The notes: generated by a model not told the origin, from the letters alone. A stretch of DNA of 64,000 nucleotides from Limonium bicolor (GCA_023374045.1 CM041781.1:143708982-143772981), one strand, 5' to 3'. Shown: positions 11,044 to 21,800, counted from the first letter of the stretch. Translations and numbers: made by a program.

Positions 11044-12676
11044 TGATAAGTGTCTAAATGAGCATGTTTTATAGGTGTATTTCATATATTATATCAGCAC
11101 TTTTCTGCTCATTTCTCACTTATCTTATGGTTTTCCTCTAGTTTATGTTTTATTGATTATCTCACAATTTATTGGTTTTAACATGAGGAAAAACCAAGCT
11201 GGAAGTGAAGTAGATAAAGAGACGAACACATAGACGCAAACGGCTCAGAAAACGGACTTATAACGAAGAATGTAGAGCCAGTTGAAGATTGTTATATATA
11301 TGTATAATATATATATAATATCGCACGGACACAAACAGAGGCAACCGCCCCGTTATTGGGCGGTCTACTCTAATGCAACCGCCTGTTTGGCAGGCGGACA
11401 AGAGTGAGGCTACCGCCTCTAAAACAGGCGGACGTGAGAGAGGCTACCGCCTCGCGGTCACCATAGAGGCTACCGCCTCTTAAGGAGGCGGACGTGACAC
11501 ACACAACCGCCTCTGAACCAGGCGGACATATAAGAGGAGACCGCCTCTTTTACAGGCGGACATATAAGAGGAGACCGCCTCTTTTGCAGGCGGTCATGAA
11601 TTAAATCAATCGCCGCGACTAGTTTTCTTCGCCTGTCTTCACCGTCTTCTGCAACTTGAATCGATTTATCTATCTACTCCCGCACCGCCTACCATTAATC
11701 CCTCACGCGTGCAGCTCTCTGTCCCCTCTGCAATCAATGAAGATAGCAATCAATGCTCTCCTCTTCATCTGCAATCAAATTAGTACGGAGCCAAACCTCT
11801 ATATAAACTCACCACCTTAACTGCAAAACACACAACACACACGACGGGAGTCTGAAGAATTCGCTCACCACAAATATCCATCCGCTTCCATTTAATTCTC
11901 TCCCGTAACACCATATCAGTCCACACTCACGCAGTAACAAAAGAAATAGAAGAGCAGCAGTGAGAGCGAGAACAGACCAGTTCTTCCTCTGAATTAATGT
12001 CAAAATCTATCTGTGTAATCTTCTTATCTCCGTTAATGTCTGAGTAATTTTCATTTGTATCCTAGGATGGGGGTTTGATTTCTAATATTACGTAAACAAT
12101 ATTTATCACCTATTTCTCTTATTTAACTTGTTTTAATTCCTTTCAGCTAATATTGCTAAATGCTTTGCGCGACAAACGACTGCATTTATTTGGTAACTAT
12201 CAACACATGATTTTGAGATAGTCTAGGTACCACAAAGGAATTAATCTTAGTATTTACACTCCGGACTGAGCAGGAAAATACTAAGGCTTTTATTAAGAGT
12301 TCGTAACTGACAATTATTAACTCTAATAGGCAATAAATAATTGAAACATGGTTTTAAATTGTTTAAGTAATTTAGGAAATTCCCCCGCTATCCTAGGATA
12401 CATTTTTCCATCCACTTCACTTAATTCACCTTTTAACTGTTTTTATTATTTCTGTATTAGTTTAACAACAAATCAAGCTTGCCTCCGGCTAAACCCCTTT
12501 TTACAGTTTTTAAGTAACTACCAAGACTAGGATAAATTGAACAATCTCCCTGTGGATACGACTTGTTTTACTACTACGACCGGGATTGTTTGCAGCCCGA
12601 CGTTTATAATTTGAGTTTTTAATTTCTTTTCTTTTAATTTTACACCTGTTTAACCACTCAGAAAATACCTTCTGCA
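11044..12676 (+). repeat. 3' LTR of Ath
   Basis: 1,633 bp copy of the 5' LTR. The palindromic array is at 11341-11594, the TATA box at 11800-11807, and the end is ACCTTCTGCA. It is followed by ATTT, the right-hand target duplication, and then the resumed Tek-B LTR. Confidence 0.93.
11341..11594 (+). repeat. GC-rich palindromic array in Ath 3' LTR
   Basis: Same ACCGCC...GGCGG units as at 5153-5392, with additional material (for example near 11375-11400 and 11440-11465). The difference between the two LTRs shows gain or loss of units since insertion. Confidence 0.85.
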
Positions 12677-13339
12677 ATTTAGTGTTTTTGGTTGTTTGAT
12701 GGTGAAAACAATGTGTTTTGGTTTAGTAATGTTCTAGGAGAGTTCATGTCAAAATTTAGGTAATAAACAAGAAGTTCTAAGGGTTTAAAATGAGTTTGGT
12801 AAGTTAGAAAATGTTCAGAATGGTTAAGTGTTTCAACTAATGGAAGAAACTGCATTAAGGAGTTTAAAGATGTAAAAAGGGCTTAGGCAATGTTCTAGAG
12901 GAATTATAAATGCAAAAGAATGTTTTGGGATATTTCAAGATCATGGTGAGATTGTATTTAGGACTTGTGTATTGTTGGTGAAAAAGGGATGAAGTGATTT
13001 GTTGCATGGGAAGCTATAAACTTGTAAAGATGTTCAAGGAGTTGTTTAGGAAGAAAAGATGCTTTGGAGATGATGTTTAGTGGTGAGGAAACATTATTGG
13101 CATAGTGGTTATCATAGGTATGAAACACCACATAGAAAACCAAGGAGAAAATATCATAAGTGTTAGGAATTTTGGTATGAAATGAGTAAGTGTTTAAGGA
13201 GATAGAAAATGAGTTTCATGGATGTTGTATGAGGGTGTAAGTGTACCAAATGATGTTAGAAAACATTATGAGGCTTTAGGAGAAGTTTGGTGAAAATTGG
13301 TTAAGTGTTTAAAGGCTTAGAAAATGAGTGTTTTGGCTT

Positions 13340-13585
13340 GTCCAAACATCCGTCCGGACATCGACGTTCGGACAGGCCCTGTTGTGTAAAAATTCTCAGA
13401 GTCTCGAACTGTGTCCGAACTTCGGATGTCCGAACACAGGTTCGGATACAGAGATTTTACTTTGAATTTTCCTCGACCCATGTCCGAACTTCCGAAGTCC
13501 GGACATATGTTCGGACATGCATCTGTTTTCAGTTTTAAGTCACGACTTGCGTCCGAACTTGGGAAGTCCGGACAAGTTCGGACAT
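13340..13585 (+). repeat. Four-unit three-arm inverted-repeat array, Tek-B middle LTR
   Basis: Units start at about 13340, 13412, 13481 and 13550. Each has a first arm (TGTCCGAAC), a second (GTCCGGACA) and a third (GTTCGGACA); either of the last two can pair with the first. Unit 1 (TGTCCAAAC) and the arms of unit 2 are damaged compared with 27443-27691. It sits well downstream of the TATA box, in the presumed transcribed leader. Confidence 0.85.
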
Positions 13586-14994
13586 GCCACTGTTTTGGCC
13601 AAAAATGTTGTTTAAGGTTAGGAAAAGTTGTCTAAAAATGGTGATTAGTTAGTAATGATGATATGAGGTTATTTAAGACATGTTAGGAGTGATATAATGG
13701 CAATTAAAATGTGAAAAGTAATAACAAGTTGTGAAAGTAAAATAACTAGAATGTAAAGTAATAAGCTACTGACGAACTAATACGTTAAATTAACCAACGT
13801 TACTAAATGTGTATAGGATTCTCCAAAGGTGGAAACCAGTCAAATCAAGGACCAAGGTATGGTTTTCTTGCAGTCTATTGCCTACCGGTTTATACCGGCT
13901 TGTGTGTTGTTTGATTTTCTGTGTGTTTATGACGTTATAAGACTTAATCATGTAATGAGTTACAGTTTGTTCATATTTTGTGATGTTGTGATGTGACTCA
14001 TTTCCCTTGTGTGTGTCTAACAAGACTTACCATTTCTTGTGAATTGTTTGTTAAGTTCCACTGATGAACTTCTAACAGTGCTAACTGGAAGTGAGAATCC
14101 GGTTGTCCGGTCATGCATGTAAGTTTAAGAGTAGATATCTGAATCAGATTCGACTCTTATGTTGTTAAGATTGTTCTCCTTCATTTGGCGTTCGATCTCC
14201 CACTAGCTTCTCCAAAGCTTGCCTATTCTGACTTATGATCGGTTTAGTGGGAACATGTGTTTTTGTGTGGTGTGTTCGGGTCACTATATCCGAACCATCT
14301 GTGACTTAAGTTACTCGTTCGAATAACAGAACGGTAATGAGTGTGTGTAACGAGCTTAACATGAGAGTGAACCATTCTCTAGGCTCTTATGTTATTTAAC
14401 CTTCTTGGTTTGTGATTGTGGAAGGAGTATCCACTGTGTATGTGATGTTGTGCTATGCAATGAGTTGCTATGCCATATGTTATGTTATGTTTGTTAAAAT
14501 AAATACCATGCTATCATGACAATTAGTTGCGCGTATCCCGGTAGCCGATGGGCTGCGCGTTAACCATACCAGCCAAGGGTTGCTGACCCCCTCGGGGGCT
14601 CCATATTTTTACTGCAGGATGAGGATCGAGGAAGCAGAGTGGCTCTAGATTCTAGGCTGCAGATGTACTCTGGTTATTTTGGGATGTTGAGCCCGGGATG
14701 CGCCTGTGCTCCCGTGGCATTATATTTTGATTCCGTTGATACAACAGTGGCGGTATATTGGCAGTTTACAGTGAAGGAATGTAATTAACTACTCGGTATT
14801 GTATATGATGTATTTATGGTTTTAGTTGTATGCTCGGGAGCCTGATCATCAGACCGATACTCTTGTATTTATTCTGCCTTGTTAACCACGTGGGTGGTTG
14901 ACGGCGTTGTAGCACCGAAGCGTTTAGTTAATGTTTAGTTCTTTATTCCGCTGTGATTTCAATTAGTTGCGAGGTACGATGTAGGGGTGTTACA

Positions 14995-15212
14995 AAAAGT
15001 GGTATCAGAGCGAAGTATCGCTCTGATTACTAGAATACCGAGCTTAGGAATATACCGAGTTAGGAAACCTAACTACAGTTACCTAAGTGAGCAGTTATGG
15101 AAAGTTTAACCACTAACTAAGTGTGGAGATACCTTATTGTCGGGAAACGTTACAACCGTTGGAACCGATAAGTGTGTAAGCATAATGCTAATAAGTGTTC
15201 GTGTGAATTCAG
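14995..15212 (+). promoter_or_regulatory. Tek-B primer-binding site (15000-15011) and gag leader
   Basis: TGGTATCAGAGC, complementary to the 3' end of plant initiator-Met tRNA, starts 5 nt after the LTR. This is the usual chromovirus primer. The next 200 nt are a non-coding leader up to the gag ATG at 15213. GCTCTGAT at 15019-15028 could pair with ATCAGAGC of the primer site. Confidence 0.88.
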
Positions 15213-15887
15213 ATGTCAGGTAGACCGCGAGGTCGAGGCCGCGGAAGCGGCGTTGGTGATATTGGGAACCAGGGAGAGAACCCTACGGCACAAGCCATGG
15301 CCGAAGCTGTAGCGGCCGCCGTAGCCCAAATGGTCCCACAACTTGTTGCTGCAATTCTGCAGGGGCAACAGCCCAAAGTTCAACCACCACCACCACCGCC
15401 AAGAGAGACCAACTGGGTCAAGGCATTGGCAGACTTGAGACCCCCGTCGTTTCATGGGGAGACCGACCCACGTAAGCTGGAGGCGTACATCTCCGAGTTG
15501 GAGACCGCCTACGAGACCTTGGATGTGCCTGCTGGGGCCAAGGTCCGTCTTGCCGCTTACTACTTGAAGGGATCGGCACAAAGCTGGTGGAAGCTTGTGA
15601 GAGAGGACCGGATGGTGGATCCTCAGTTTGGTTGGAGAGAGTATACGGCTCTGCTGCGAGCCAAATACTACCCTGTGCATGTTCAAGAGGCTAAGCGCCT
15701 GGAGCTGGATAGTCTGAGGCAGGGGGACAAGATGTCGGTTGATGAGTACTACACTACATTCACCGGTCTTATCCACCTGTTACCGGACCTGGGATACTCG
15801 AACCGGGTGCTGGTAAACCGTTTCTACAACGGTCTCAGCCACCGTCTTCGTTATGGGATGGGGCCAGCTGAGTATACTACCTTGTAG
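15213..15887 (+). CDS. Tek-B gag, exon 1 (capsid core)
   Basis: An open frame of 224 codons from ATG 15213. The N-terminus is Arg/Gly-rich (SGRPRGRGRG), followed by an Ala-rich helix (residues about 28-50), a poly-Pro stretch, then the Gag core of Ty3/gypsy elements: LRPPSFHGETDPRKLEAYI (about 78-96), YYLKGSAQSWW and EYTALLRAKYYP. The last readable codons are TTL followed by TAG at 15885. Reading TAG as a mutated CAG, directly before GTAATT, the protein continues in frame at 15991 across a 103-nt gap that looks like an intron. The role is the structural particle protein. This is a partial gag unless spliced. Confidence 0.85.
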   Translation: MSGRPRGRGRGSGVGDIGNQGENPTAQAMAEAVAAAVAQMVPQLVAAILQGQQPKVQPPPPPPRETNWVKALADLRPPSFHGETDPRKLEAYISELETAYETLDVPAGAKVRLAAYYLKGSAQSWWKLVREDRMVDPQFGWREYTALLRAKYYPVHVQEAKRLELDSLRQGDKMSVDEYYTTFTGLIHLLPDLGYSNRVLVNRFYNGLSHRLRYGMGPAEYTTL

Positions 15888-15990
15888 GTAATTTGAATGA
15901 AGTGTGATGTGAATAAGTGTAATCCATAAGTGAGTATTAATGTGAGTTGTGAGTATGTTTTGCGGGGCATGACTGACATCCTAAATTCAG
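15888..15990 (+). other. Putative spliceosomal intron 1 in Tek-B gag
   Basis: 103 bp, GTAATTTG...CCTAAATTCAG. It is AT-rich and non-coding, and removal joins exon 1 to the next Gag segment in the same phase (...AEYTTL[Q] | ECYHAAAKVE). Inferred from frame and splice consensus. The Tek-D counterpart is missing because F truncates gag there. Confidence 0.6.
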
Positions 15991-16247
15991 GAGTGCTATC
16001 ATGCTGCTGCTAAGGTAGAGATTACTGTCCGTCTGAGGGACGAGGAGAAATGCGCACAAGCGCAAGGCCACGAGCGAGGGCCAGAGTCCGCAAGGGTACG
16101 GGGAGGAAAGAAGAGAAGAAGCCTTATCCCCAGCCCCAGAAGAGTCAGCACCAGGTGATAAGGGCCAAGCCCAAACCACCACAGCTGAGGAGCCATTGAC
16201 TCACATATGCTTATGCGGCAAACCCCTACGCTCTTACCCACCTAAGG
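15991..16247 (+). pseudogene. Tek-B gag, exon 2 (linker; one frameshift)
   Basis: Begins ECYHAAAKVEITVRLRDEE, which fits the region just after the capsid core in Tekay-type Gag. An extra A near 16050 shifts the frame relative to Tek-D, where the sequence reads on as a basic linker (NAHKRKATSEGQ..., KKKKKPYPQPQ). The exon ends in phase 1 (PPK|g) before GTAATT. Corrected for the extra base, the length agrees with the phase of exon 3. Confidence 0.65.
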
Positions 16248-16330
16248 GTAATTATTTAATCATGTGTGACAAGTTGAAGTGTATGTTGTTAAGTTGTAAA
16301 ATAAGTACTGATTGTGTACTGTGATAGCAG
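16248..16330 (+). other. Putative intron 2 in Tek-B gag
   Basis: 83 bp, GTAATTATT...GTGATAGCAG. Removing it keeps phase (g|ct = Ala) and joins SYPPK to STGSGPERHYYCKWC. The same boundaries are present on the minus strand in Tek-D (61181-61262), so they are conserved between two elements with different LTRs. Confidence 0.62.
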
Positions 16331-16666
16331 CTAGCACGGGTTCTGGACCGGAGCGCCACTATTACTGTAAGTGGTGTAACGGAGACCACCCCAGCAAGGA
16401 CTGCAAGGGAAACGACGTGCAGTGTCGTTACTGCGGAAGTGGGGTCACCGTGACTTGAGTGTTATCAAACCCCAACAGCAGAGTCACAAGCCCAAGGGGC
16501 AGTGGAAGGGTAAGGCCACAACGACTATTGATGGCCCGAAGACGGCTAACCAACCACCCACAGATCAGAGGAACACTGATTCCCAAAGGGGAAGGGGTCG
16601 GGACCTAGCAAGGCCACCCTACATGTGGTGGACCGGTCTGAGGCGCCAGGGCCCTCTACTAGACCA
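16331..16666 (+). pseudogene. Tek-B gag, exon 3: two zinc knuckles (one frameshift)
   Basis: Nucleocapsid part. The first knuckle is CKWCNGDHPSKDC (C-x2-C-x3-H-x4-C). The second, CRYCGKWGHRD, matches C-x2-C-x4-H-x4-C in Tek-D (CRYCEKWGHRDYEC) but here is split by a one-base deletion near 16434 and lacks its final Cys codon. A basic, Pro/Gln-rich tail follows (KPKGQWKGKATT) to LRRQGPLLDQ. The exon ends at GACCA|GTACC; Tek-D has the better site GACCAG|GTACC, so one G was probably lost here. The knuckles bind element RNA in this family. Confidence 0.72.
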
Positions 16667-17704
16667 GTACCCCCGTAAACTGTTGAGTGAAATAGTGATT
16701 GCATACCGCATTTCATGCATGTATGTGTTAGTGAGTCCAAGTGTATTATCATGTGAGTAAAGAAAGTATAGTGTGAAAGTCACCTAATTAGATAACTCTA
16801 AACTTAAAGGAACCTTCAATAATGTTATCCAATCCCACCCACACCATACCCTGAGAGACCACCATCACATCACCGACTTTCCAATGGAGCAATGTCAGGT
16901 CATCCAACCAGGTATGATACTCTTAAATGGATACCTGACACCGGAAGCACAAGTCCACATCATCAGACGATGCAATGAACTTGGAGCAACACCAGGAGGT
17001 TTCTACACACCCGAATACCCGAATGGATCAAGAATGAAGTTGAAGATGATGTGCATGGGTAAGGACTGGAATCCTTACACCAAGACATATCAAGAAGTGC
17101 GAGCTGAAGACGGAGCAATTGTACCGATGATACCTGAGGAGTTCCTTGCGGTCGTTAACCACGCCGTGGGAATTGCTCATCAAGTTGAAACGGATTCAAT
17201 TCCAAGTGTTAAAGCAGATTTGTGTATTGTGAACTTCTACCAAAAAGGTGGACGATTAGGTTTACACCAAGATAAGGACGAGTCACCCGAGTCTCTAAGT
17301 AAGGGAGTACCCATGGTGCCTTGGTCCGTTGGTGATACCGCAGTGTTTACATATGGCGAGCAGAAGCGTGCTGATCTCGCAAAGAAGTTAGTGTTGAAAT
17401 CAGGAGATGTGCTAATCATGGGTGGGCAGTCGAGGATGCTATATCATGGCATCATGAAGATCAAACTGAATACCGCACCGTCGGCAGTGATCAACGCCAC
17501 ACACATGAAACCTGGACGTTTGAATTTGACCTTCAGGCAGTTTTAAAGCCTTGTATAATTATGTAATGTGTTAAGCCAGTGTATGTTAAGGATGTTATAT
17601 ATGTGTTAAGTTATGTCAACAGTGTAAACCAACCTATGATGTAAGAAGAGTGTGTTAATGAATAAAGTGGAGTTGTTGAAGTGTTGTTACCCAATACTTA
17701 TTAG
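16667..17704 (+). other. Putative intron 3 of Tek-B, containing the AlkB ORF
   Basis: About 1,038 bp between the end of Gag (…PLLDQ) and the start of the protease segment (FANELGCALGTGG…). It starts GTACC (in Tek-D after a full CAG) and ends AATACTTATTAG. Phase is 0 on both sides, so removal fuses Gag to Pol in frame. Inside, CAATGTCAG|GTC at 16898/16899 is an alternative acceptor, also in phase 0, that would fuse Gag to AlkB. Flanks of the ORF (16667-16883, 17547-17704) are AT-rich and non-coding. Tek-D keeps the same ends, and Tek-C has a strong donor (CCGGTAAGC, 31219) before its AlkB relic. No transcript evidence is available here. Confidence 0.55.
16884..17546 (+). CDS. AlkB-like 2-oxoglutarate/Fe(II) dioxygenase carried by Tek-B
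   Basis: A complete 220-residue single-domain AlkB protein, about the length of the bacterial enzyme. All core residues are visible: the HxD iron ligands H128 and D130 (in LGLHQDKDE), third ligand H188 (SRMLYHGI), the 2OG-binding N117-x-Y119 (IVNFYQ), and the C-terminal R-x-N-x-T-x-R (R212, N214, T216, R218 in GRLNLTFRQF). Residues 51-75 (MKLKMMCMGKDW...) form the substrate-side region and resemble plant ALKBH1-type proteins. Family members oxidatively remove methyl groups from DNA or RNA bases; the substrate here is unknown. Start is ATG 16884 unless made as a Gag fusion by splicing at 16898. No signal or membrane segment. This is the only full-length intact domain ORF in Tek-B, whose gag and pol are broken. 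A host gene was the likely source. Confidence 0.93.
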   Translation: MEQCQVIQPGMILLNGYLTPEAQVHIIRRCNELGATPGGFYTPEYPNGSRMKLKMMCMGKDWNPYTKTYQEVRAEDGAIVPMIPEEFLAVVNHAVGIAHQVETDSIPSVKADLCIVNFYQKGGRLGLHQDKDESPESLSKGVPMVPWSVGDTAVFTYGEQKRADLAKKLVLKSGDVLIMGGQSRMLYHGIMKIKLNTAPSAVINATHMKPGRLNLTFRQF

Positions 17705-18826
17705 TTTGCCAATGAATTAGGTTGTGCTCTCGGAACGGGAGGTACACTGAGTGTCTGCAATGAGGCAGAAGCCGGCAAGAGCGGCACAATCCTCACCGGT
17801 ACCTTTCCAGTCAATGGCGTGGACGCTTCGATCTTGTTCGACTCCGGAGCCTCTCATACATTTATTTCACTATCCTTTGCGAAGAGGCTGGGGTTAGACG
17901 GTGATGAGATGCCAGACTTCCTAGTCACTCTCCCGTCGAAAGAGCGGTCAGGTGTACCCCTACCACCGAGATGTTGTTGTACTAATCAGAGGTGAAGAGT
18001 TTCCGATCGACTTGATAGAGTTCGACGGACTTGGTTTTGATGTGATTGTCGGGATGAACTGGTTGGAGCGGTACAAGGGCAGAATCCTGTGTGCCGAGCA
18101 TCGTCTGCTTCTTCGGAGTCCGTCTGGGGTTACTATATCTTACTGCAAGAGGCCCAAGGAGCCTTCGACTCAGATCATCACCGCCATGGCTATGTGTCGT
18201 GAACTACGACGAGGGAGTGATGTATACCTCTGCTATGTCCAGGACATAGAGAGAGATCAAGAGTTTAGCCCAGATGTGCCGGTAGTGTCGGAGTTTCCTG
18301 ATGTATTTCCTAAGGAACTGCCGGGCATGCCGCCAGCACGGGAAGTTGAGTTTGAAATTGATTTGGTTCCGGGCACCGGACCAATTGCGAAGGCGCCCTA
18401 TCGTATGGCTCCAGCAGAGATGATAGAGCTCAAGGAGCAGCTGAGAGACCTACTCGACAAGGGATTTATCCGCCCTAGCGTTTCACCATGGGGAGCGCTA
18501 GTCCTCTTCGTGAAGAAGAAGGACGGTAGTCTCCGCCTGTGTATTGACTATCGAGAACTGAATGCAGTTACGGTGAAGAACCGTTACCCTTTACCACGCA
18601 TCGACGACTTGTTTGATCAGTTGAGGGGAGCATCAGTATTATCCAAGATAGATCTACGATCCGGATATCATCAGATTGCCATCTGTGACAGTGATATTGA
18701 GAAGACAGCATTCAGAACGAGGTATGGACATTATGAGTTTACAGTTATCCCGTTTGGATTATCCAATGCACCAGCTAAGTTCATGGACTTAATGAACCGC
18801 TTGTTCCAAGATCAGTTGGACAAGTC
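17705..18826 (+). pseudogene. Tek-B pol, 5' half: protease and RT N-terminal part
   Basis: In frame from 17705: FANELGC..., then the aspartic protease with DSGA at 17840 (LFDSGASHTF). A frameshift near 17940 (extra A in a run) shifts the frame to 17952-18872. That frame carries [11 protein letters not shown] (protease flap/end), [14 protein letters not shown] (RT entry), [28 protein letters not shown], and [10 protein letters not shown], with the first RT aspartate in KIDLRS. It ends at DQLDKSV where antisense LTR J is inserted, one residue or so before the catalytic FIDD. RT is therefore physically split, and the last codons of the open frame (TPLLIIN...) are LTR sequence. Confidence 0.9.
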
Positions 18827-21800
18827 TGTAACGCCCCTACTTATCATAAATGCAGCGGAAATAAAATACTAAGGCGATTACAGATCATCGGGTTCCAAAC
18901 ACCCGGCACCAAACCTCACCAATTACAACTTATGATATTACACACGCTACGGTCTGAACTCGAGAAAACATAATATAAAAGAATGATAACAAAAATACAA
19001 TGGCTCTCCAAAGTTCCTAATTCCCATCCCATACACTCATACTCTTCGTGGCTACCTGTATAGCAATTCGTACCTGCAAGATGAAACCAAGCAGCCCACC
19101 CCAGGAGGGGTGAGTCAGTTCCCTGGAATGGAACTGGTACAACTCTCCAAAACAACAGTTTAAAAGCATACTCTTAAAAATAAACAATAAGATGAAGCCA
19201 AACACTTAGAACAAAAGCAGAAGAACAAGGCACACCAAAACACCAAGTCAAAGATAACAAGTCAAGGATAGAGATAAATAACATGAAGGTAATGTGAGCC
19301 AACATAAAAGAAACCACGCCAGAAGTTAGTGAACATCCATTGCTTAAGTTAGATTCAGTTCCAATTAGGATTAGAAAGACCCAAGTTGTCACAAGGACTA
19401 GGAATGAAAGAAGATATCCAAGAACCATAACTCAAGAGTGGAATAAAACCAATTGGGAGAGATAGCCCCCACCGCCAGTCAGTTGTCACAAGGACGAGGT
19501 AAACAGACCTCCGCTGTCAGTTGTCCATATGGACGAGGTATAGCAGACCTCCGCTGCCACCGACCCGTTCTCAGTCATCGGTGAAAAGTGAGTGCACCAC
19601 TTAATAGAAAGAATCCATACTCAATACCAAGATTGACATTTTCCCATATTCCCACTAGATTATTAACTGCACAAGTGCAATACCAAAACACTCAGTCCTA
19701 CAGAGTGCAGAGGCGTAAACCCTCAGCAGTTAATATCTAATGAGACAACCAGAAAGGAGGAACCAATAATCATGAAAGTCGTACATTCAAGGCTCAGTCA
19801 GTCACAACAGGCTGAGTTAGTCACACAAACAATTTCCTTTTGAAATCCATTCAAGATCAGTTGACGTTTTTCCAAAACACTCCATAAAGTCCATTAGCAA
19901 AAGTATCTGAGTACGAGAAATCGTACCTGGTATATGTAGAAGCAGCAACCAAACTTGAAAATGCGAACTACTTCCACTAATCACCTATAATTAAAGTATT
20001 CCAAGTATTGATTAGTTAAGGCACTATAATGCTACACATCCCCCATTCTTATTAGTCTATATTTTTTCGTTTTACAGTTACACCCTCCTAAGGATCTGGC
20101 TAGATCTCGTAATTAAATTTTTAATGTAAACTTATCTTACCCCATTTACCCACTCCTGATTATAGGTTTGATTTAATTAATCCCTTGGGTTACGATTGGC
20201 TAACTTACTTTGTCACCTATTAAGGTTTAGGATGTGTATTTCCCCCTAATAGTCTACCTGGATGTCACACTGACCTTTAATATTTTTAATTGCCACGTAG
20301 GAATTAGGTTTATCCCAATTTTTCCCTCTTAATATGTTTCCCATAAGGAATGTTACTTCTCTTATTTACTTTTAATGTATTTGTATACACTTATATTTTT
20401 CTTAGGATTTATCCAAAACATTCTTTAAGAAATTCTTATTGTATTTAATTATATCTAATATCTTTTAGACATCTCCACAACTGATATATGGTTTATAAAA
20501 TAAAGTGTTTGCCCTAGTTTAATTAAGCATATTAACCTCCATAATAATAATGTAGTTTAGTTTAATACCTCGATTTAATATAAGTCCCTATTTTATTCTT
20601 CTCATATATATATTTATGTGTAAACAACTTTTACTTCACCGAAAAGATAACACCCAAAATATTTATAAACATACTGATGTAAAATGTTAATTTAGGTTTA
20701 ATTATTTTCCCCATCCTAAAAAGTTAATTACCCAACCATACTTTAATTTTTGGTTACATTAAAAACCTTATATTATAGGTTATTCTTATGAAAAACTCAT
20801 AAACATAATTTTTAAACCTATTTACCCTTGCCCAAAAATTCCCAAACTTAATATTAATAACTATAACATTTTAGACATATTATAAAATTTTTATTCCATA
20901 AAAATATCTTTTTAAATCACCCAAATAATTCCATAATACCCGTAACTTGCAAAATTCATAACTTATGTTTAAAAACTTAAAACTCATATTAATTTACATC
21001 AAAATAAACTAGACTTTATAAGGAATCTATGGTTAAAATTTCAAGTCAAAATACAATCGGGAAGGCCATTAAATAAATCTAGCAAGTTAGGACTTTATTC
21101 TGGAAATAATATAAAAACTTATACTTATATTTTGAAACGTTTTAATCGTGACCGTCCGTTTCTTTTAATCGCGATCGGGCGGCCCAGAACCCTCGAGTTC
21201 TTCAGCGTTCTCCCCTTCCGACCCGAGTACTAATCACCCTATAACTCACAATCTACAGAACGAAATTCGATGATTCTTGTTCCTATCGATTCGTAATCAA
21301 ATTCCGGTTCTAATGGTACCGATTTCCCCAATTATAATGCAGTATAAACCAAGTTTCGAAATCGATTCGAGAGTTAGGGTTTATTTCGGTACAGAACTTA
21401 ATTCGGTTGCAATTCCTACAAATTCTCCCATTGTAATGCATAATAGACTAAATTGGCATGTGGGTTTGATCGGTGATGAAATTTCGAATGGCATCAATGG
21501 AACAATTTGACCAGAAACTTACCGGAATTGCATAAACGGGGTGAAACCAAGTCGACAAATTCTGGAATCGGTATTTTATGCGCGTTTCAGGTATGCCTCT
21601 TCTCGAATCAACTCGCACCAACTGAGAGAGATTCGATTCATGTAACCTATCACAATCCAAACTAGACATGTAACTCTAGATGCTAGTGGAAGAATCACTG
21701 ATTTTGATGAACTAGGAAGAAAGTTATAGATCTCACAAGATCCGAGTTTACCTAGTTGGTTCGGGATGAAACTGGGCAGAATTACCGCCGTGATCGAGTG

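Larger units (their letters stand above)
4861..12676 (+). mobile_element. Ath: Athila-like gag-protease element lacking RT, RNase H and integrase
   Basis: Two LTRs (4861-6467 and 11044-12676) begin TGATAAG and end CTGCA. A tRNA-Asp-type primer-binding site follows the first, and a polypurine tract precedes the second. The insertion splits the Tek-B LTR; the intact site at about 26775-26790 shows that ATTTT (left) and ATTT (right) are the target duplication, with one T lost on the right. Between the LTRs only gag and protease are recognisable. RT, RNase H and integrase are absent, so any movement would need enzymes from a full-length relative. The LTRs are very similar, so insertion is fairly recent, and it follows the Tek-B duplication because only one LTR of the array carries it. 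Confidence 0.9.
3345..14994 (+). repeat. Tek-B LTR (shared middle LTR), interrupted by Ath
   Basis: Begins TGAAATACTCC after a polypurine tract and ends GGGGTGTTACA just before an initiator-Met primer-binding site, so it serves as 3' LTR of the left unit and 5' LTR of the right unit. Without the 7.8-kb insertion at 4861-12676 it is about 3.83 kb and closely matches 25260-29103. It contains a U3 hairpin (3608), a TATA box (3866), a CT-rich presumed leader start (3890-3960), and an array of GC-rich inverted repeats (13340-13585). Confidence 0.92.

Noticed and set aside
15000..15011. TGGTATCAGAGC as part of a tRNA gene
   Set aside because: Only the 12-nt complement to a tRNA 3' end is present; there are no A and B boxes or cloverleaf. 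It is a primer-binding site.
15216..15776. 186-codon open frame on the minus strand
   Set aside because: Antisense shadow of Tek-B gag exon 1, with no domain of its own.
16884..17546. AlkB ORF as an ordinary host ALKBH gene that retrotransposons inserted around
   Set aside because: The same gene is in the same slot, between zinc knuckles and protease, in three separate Tek elements, with element non-coding flanks conserved on both sides.
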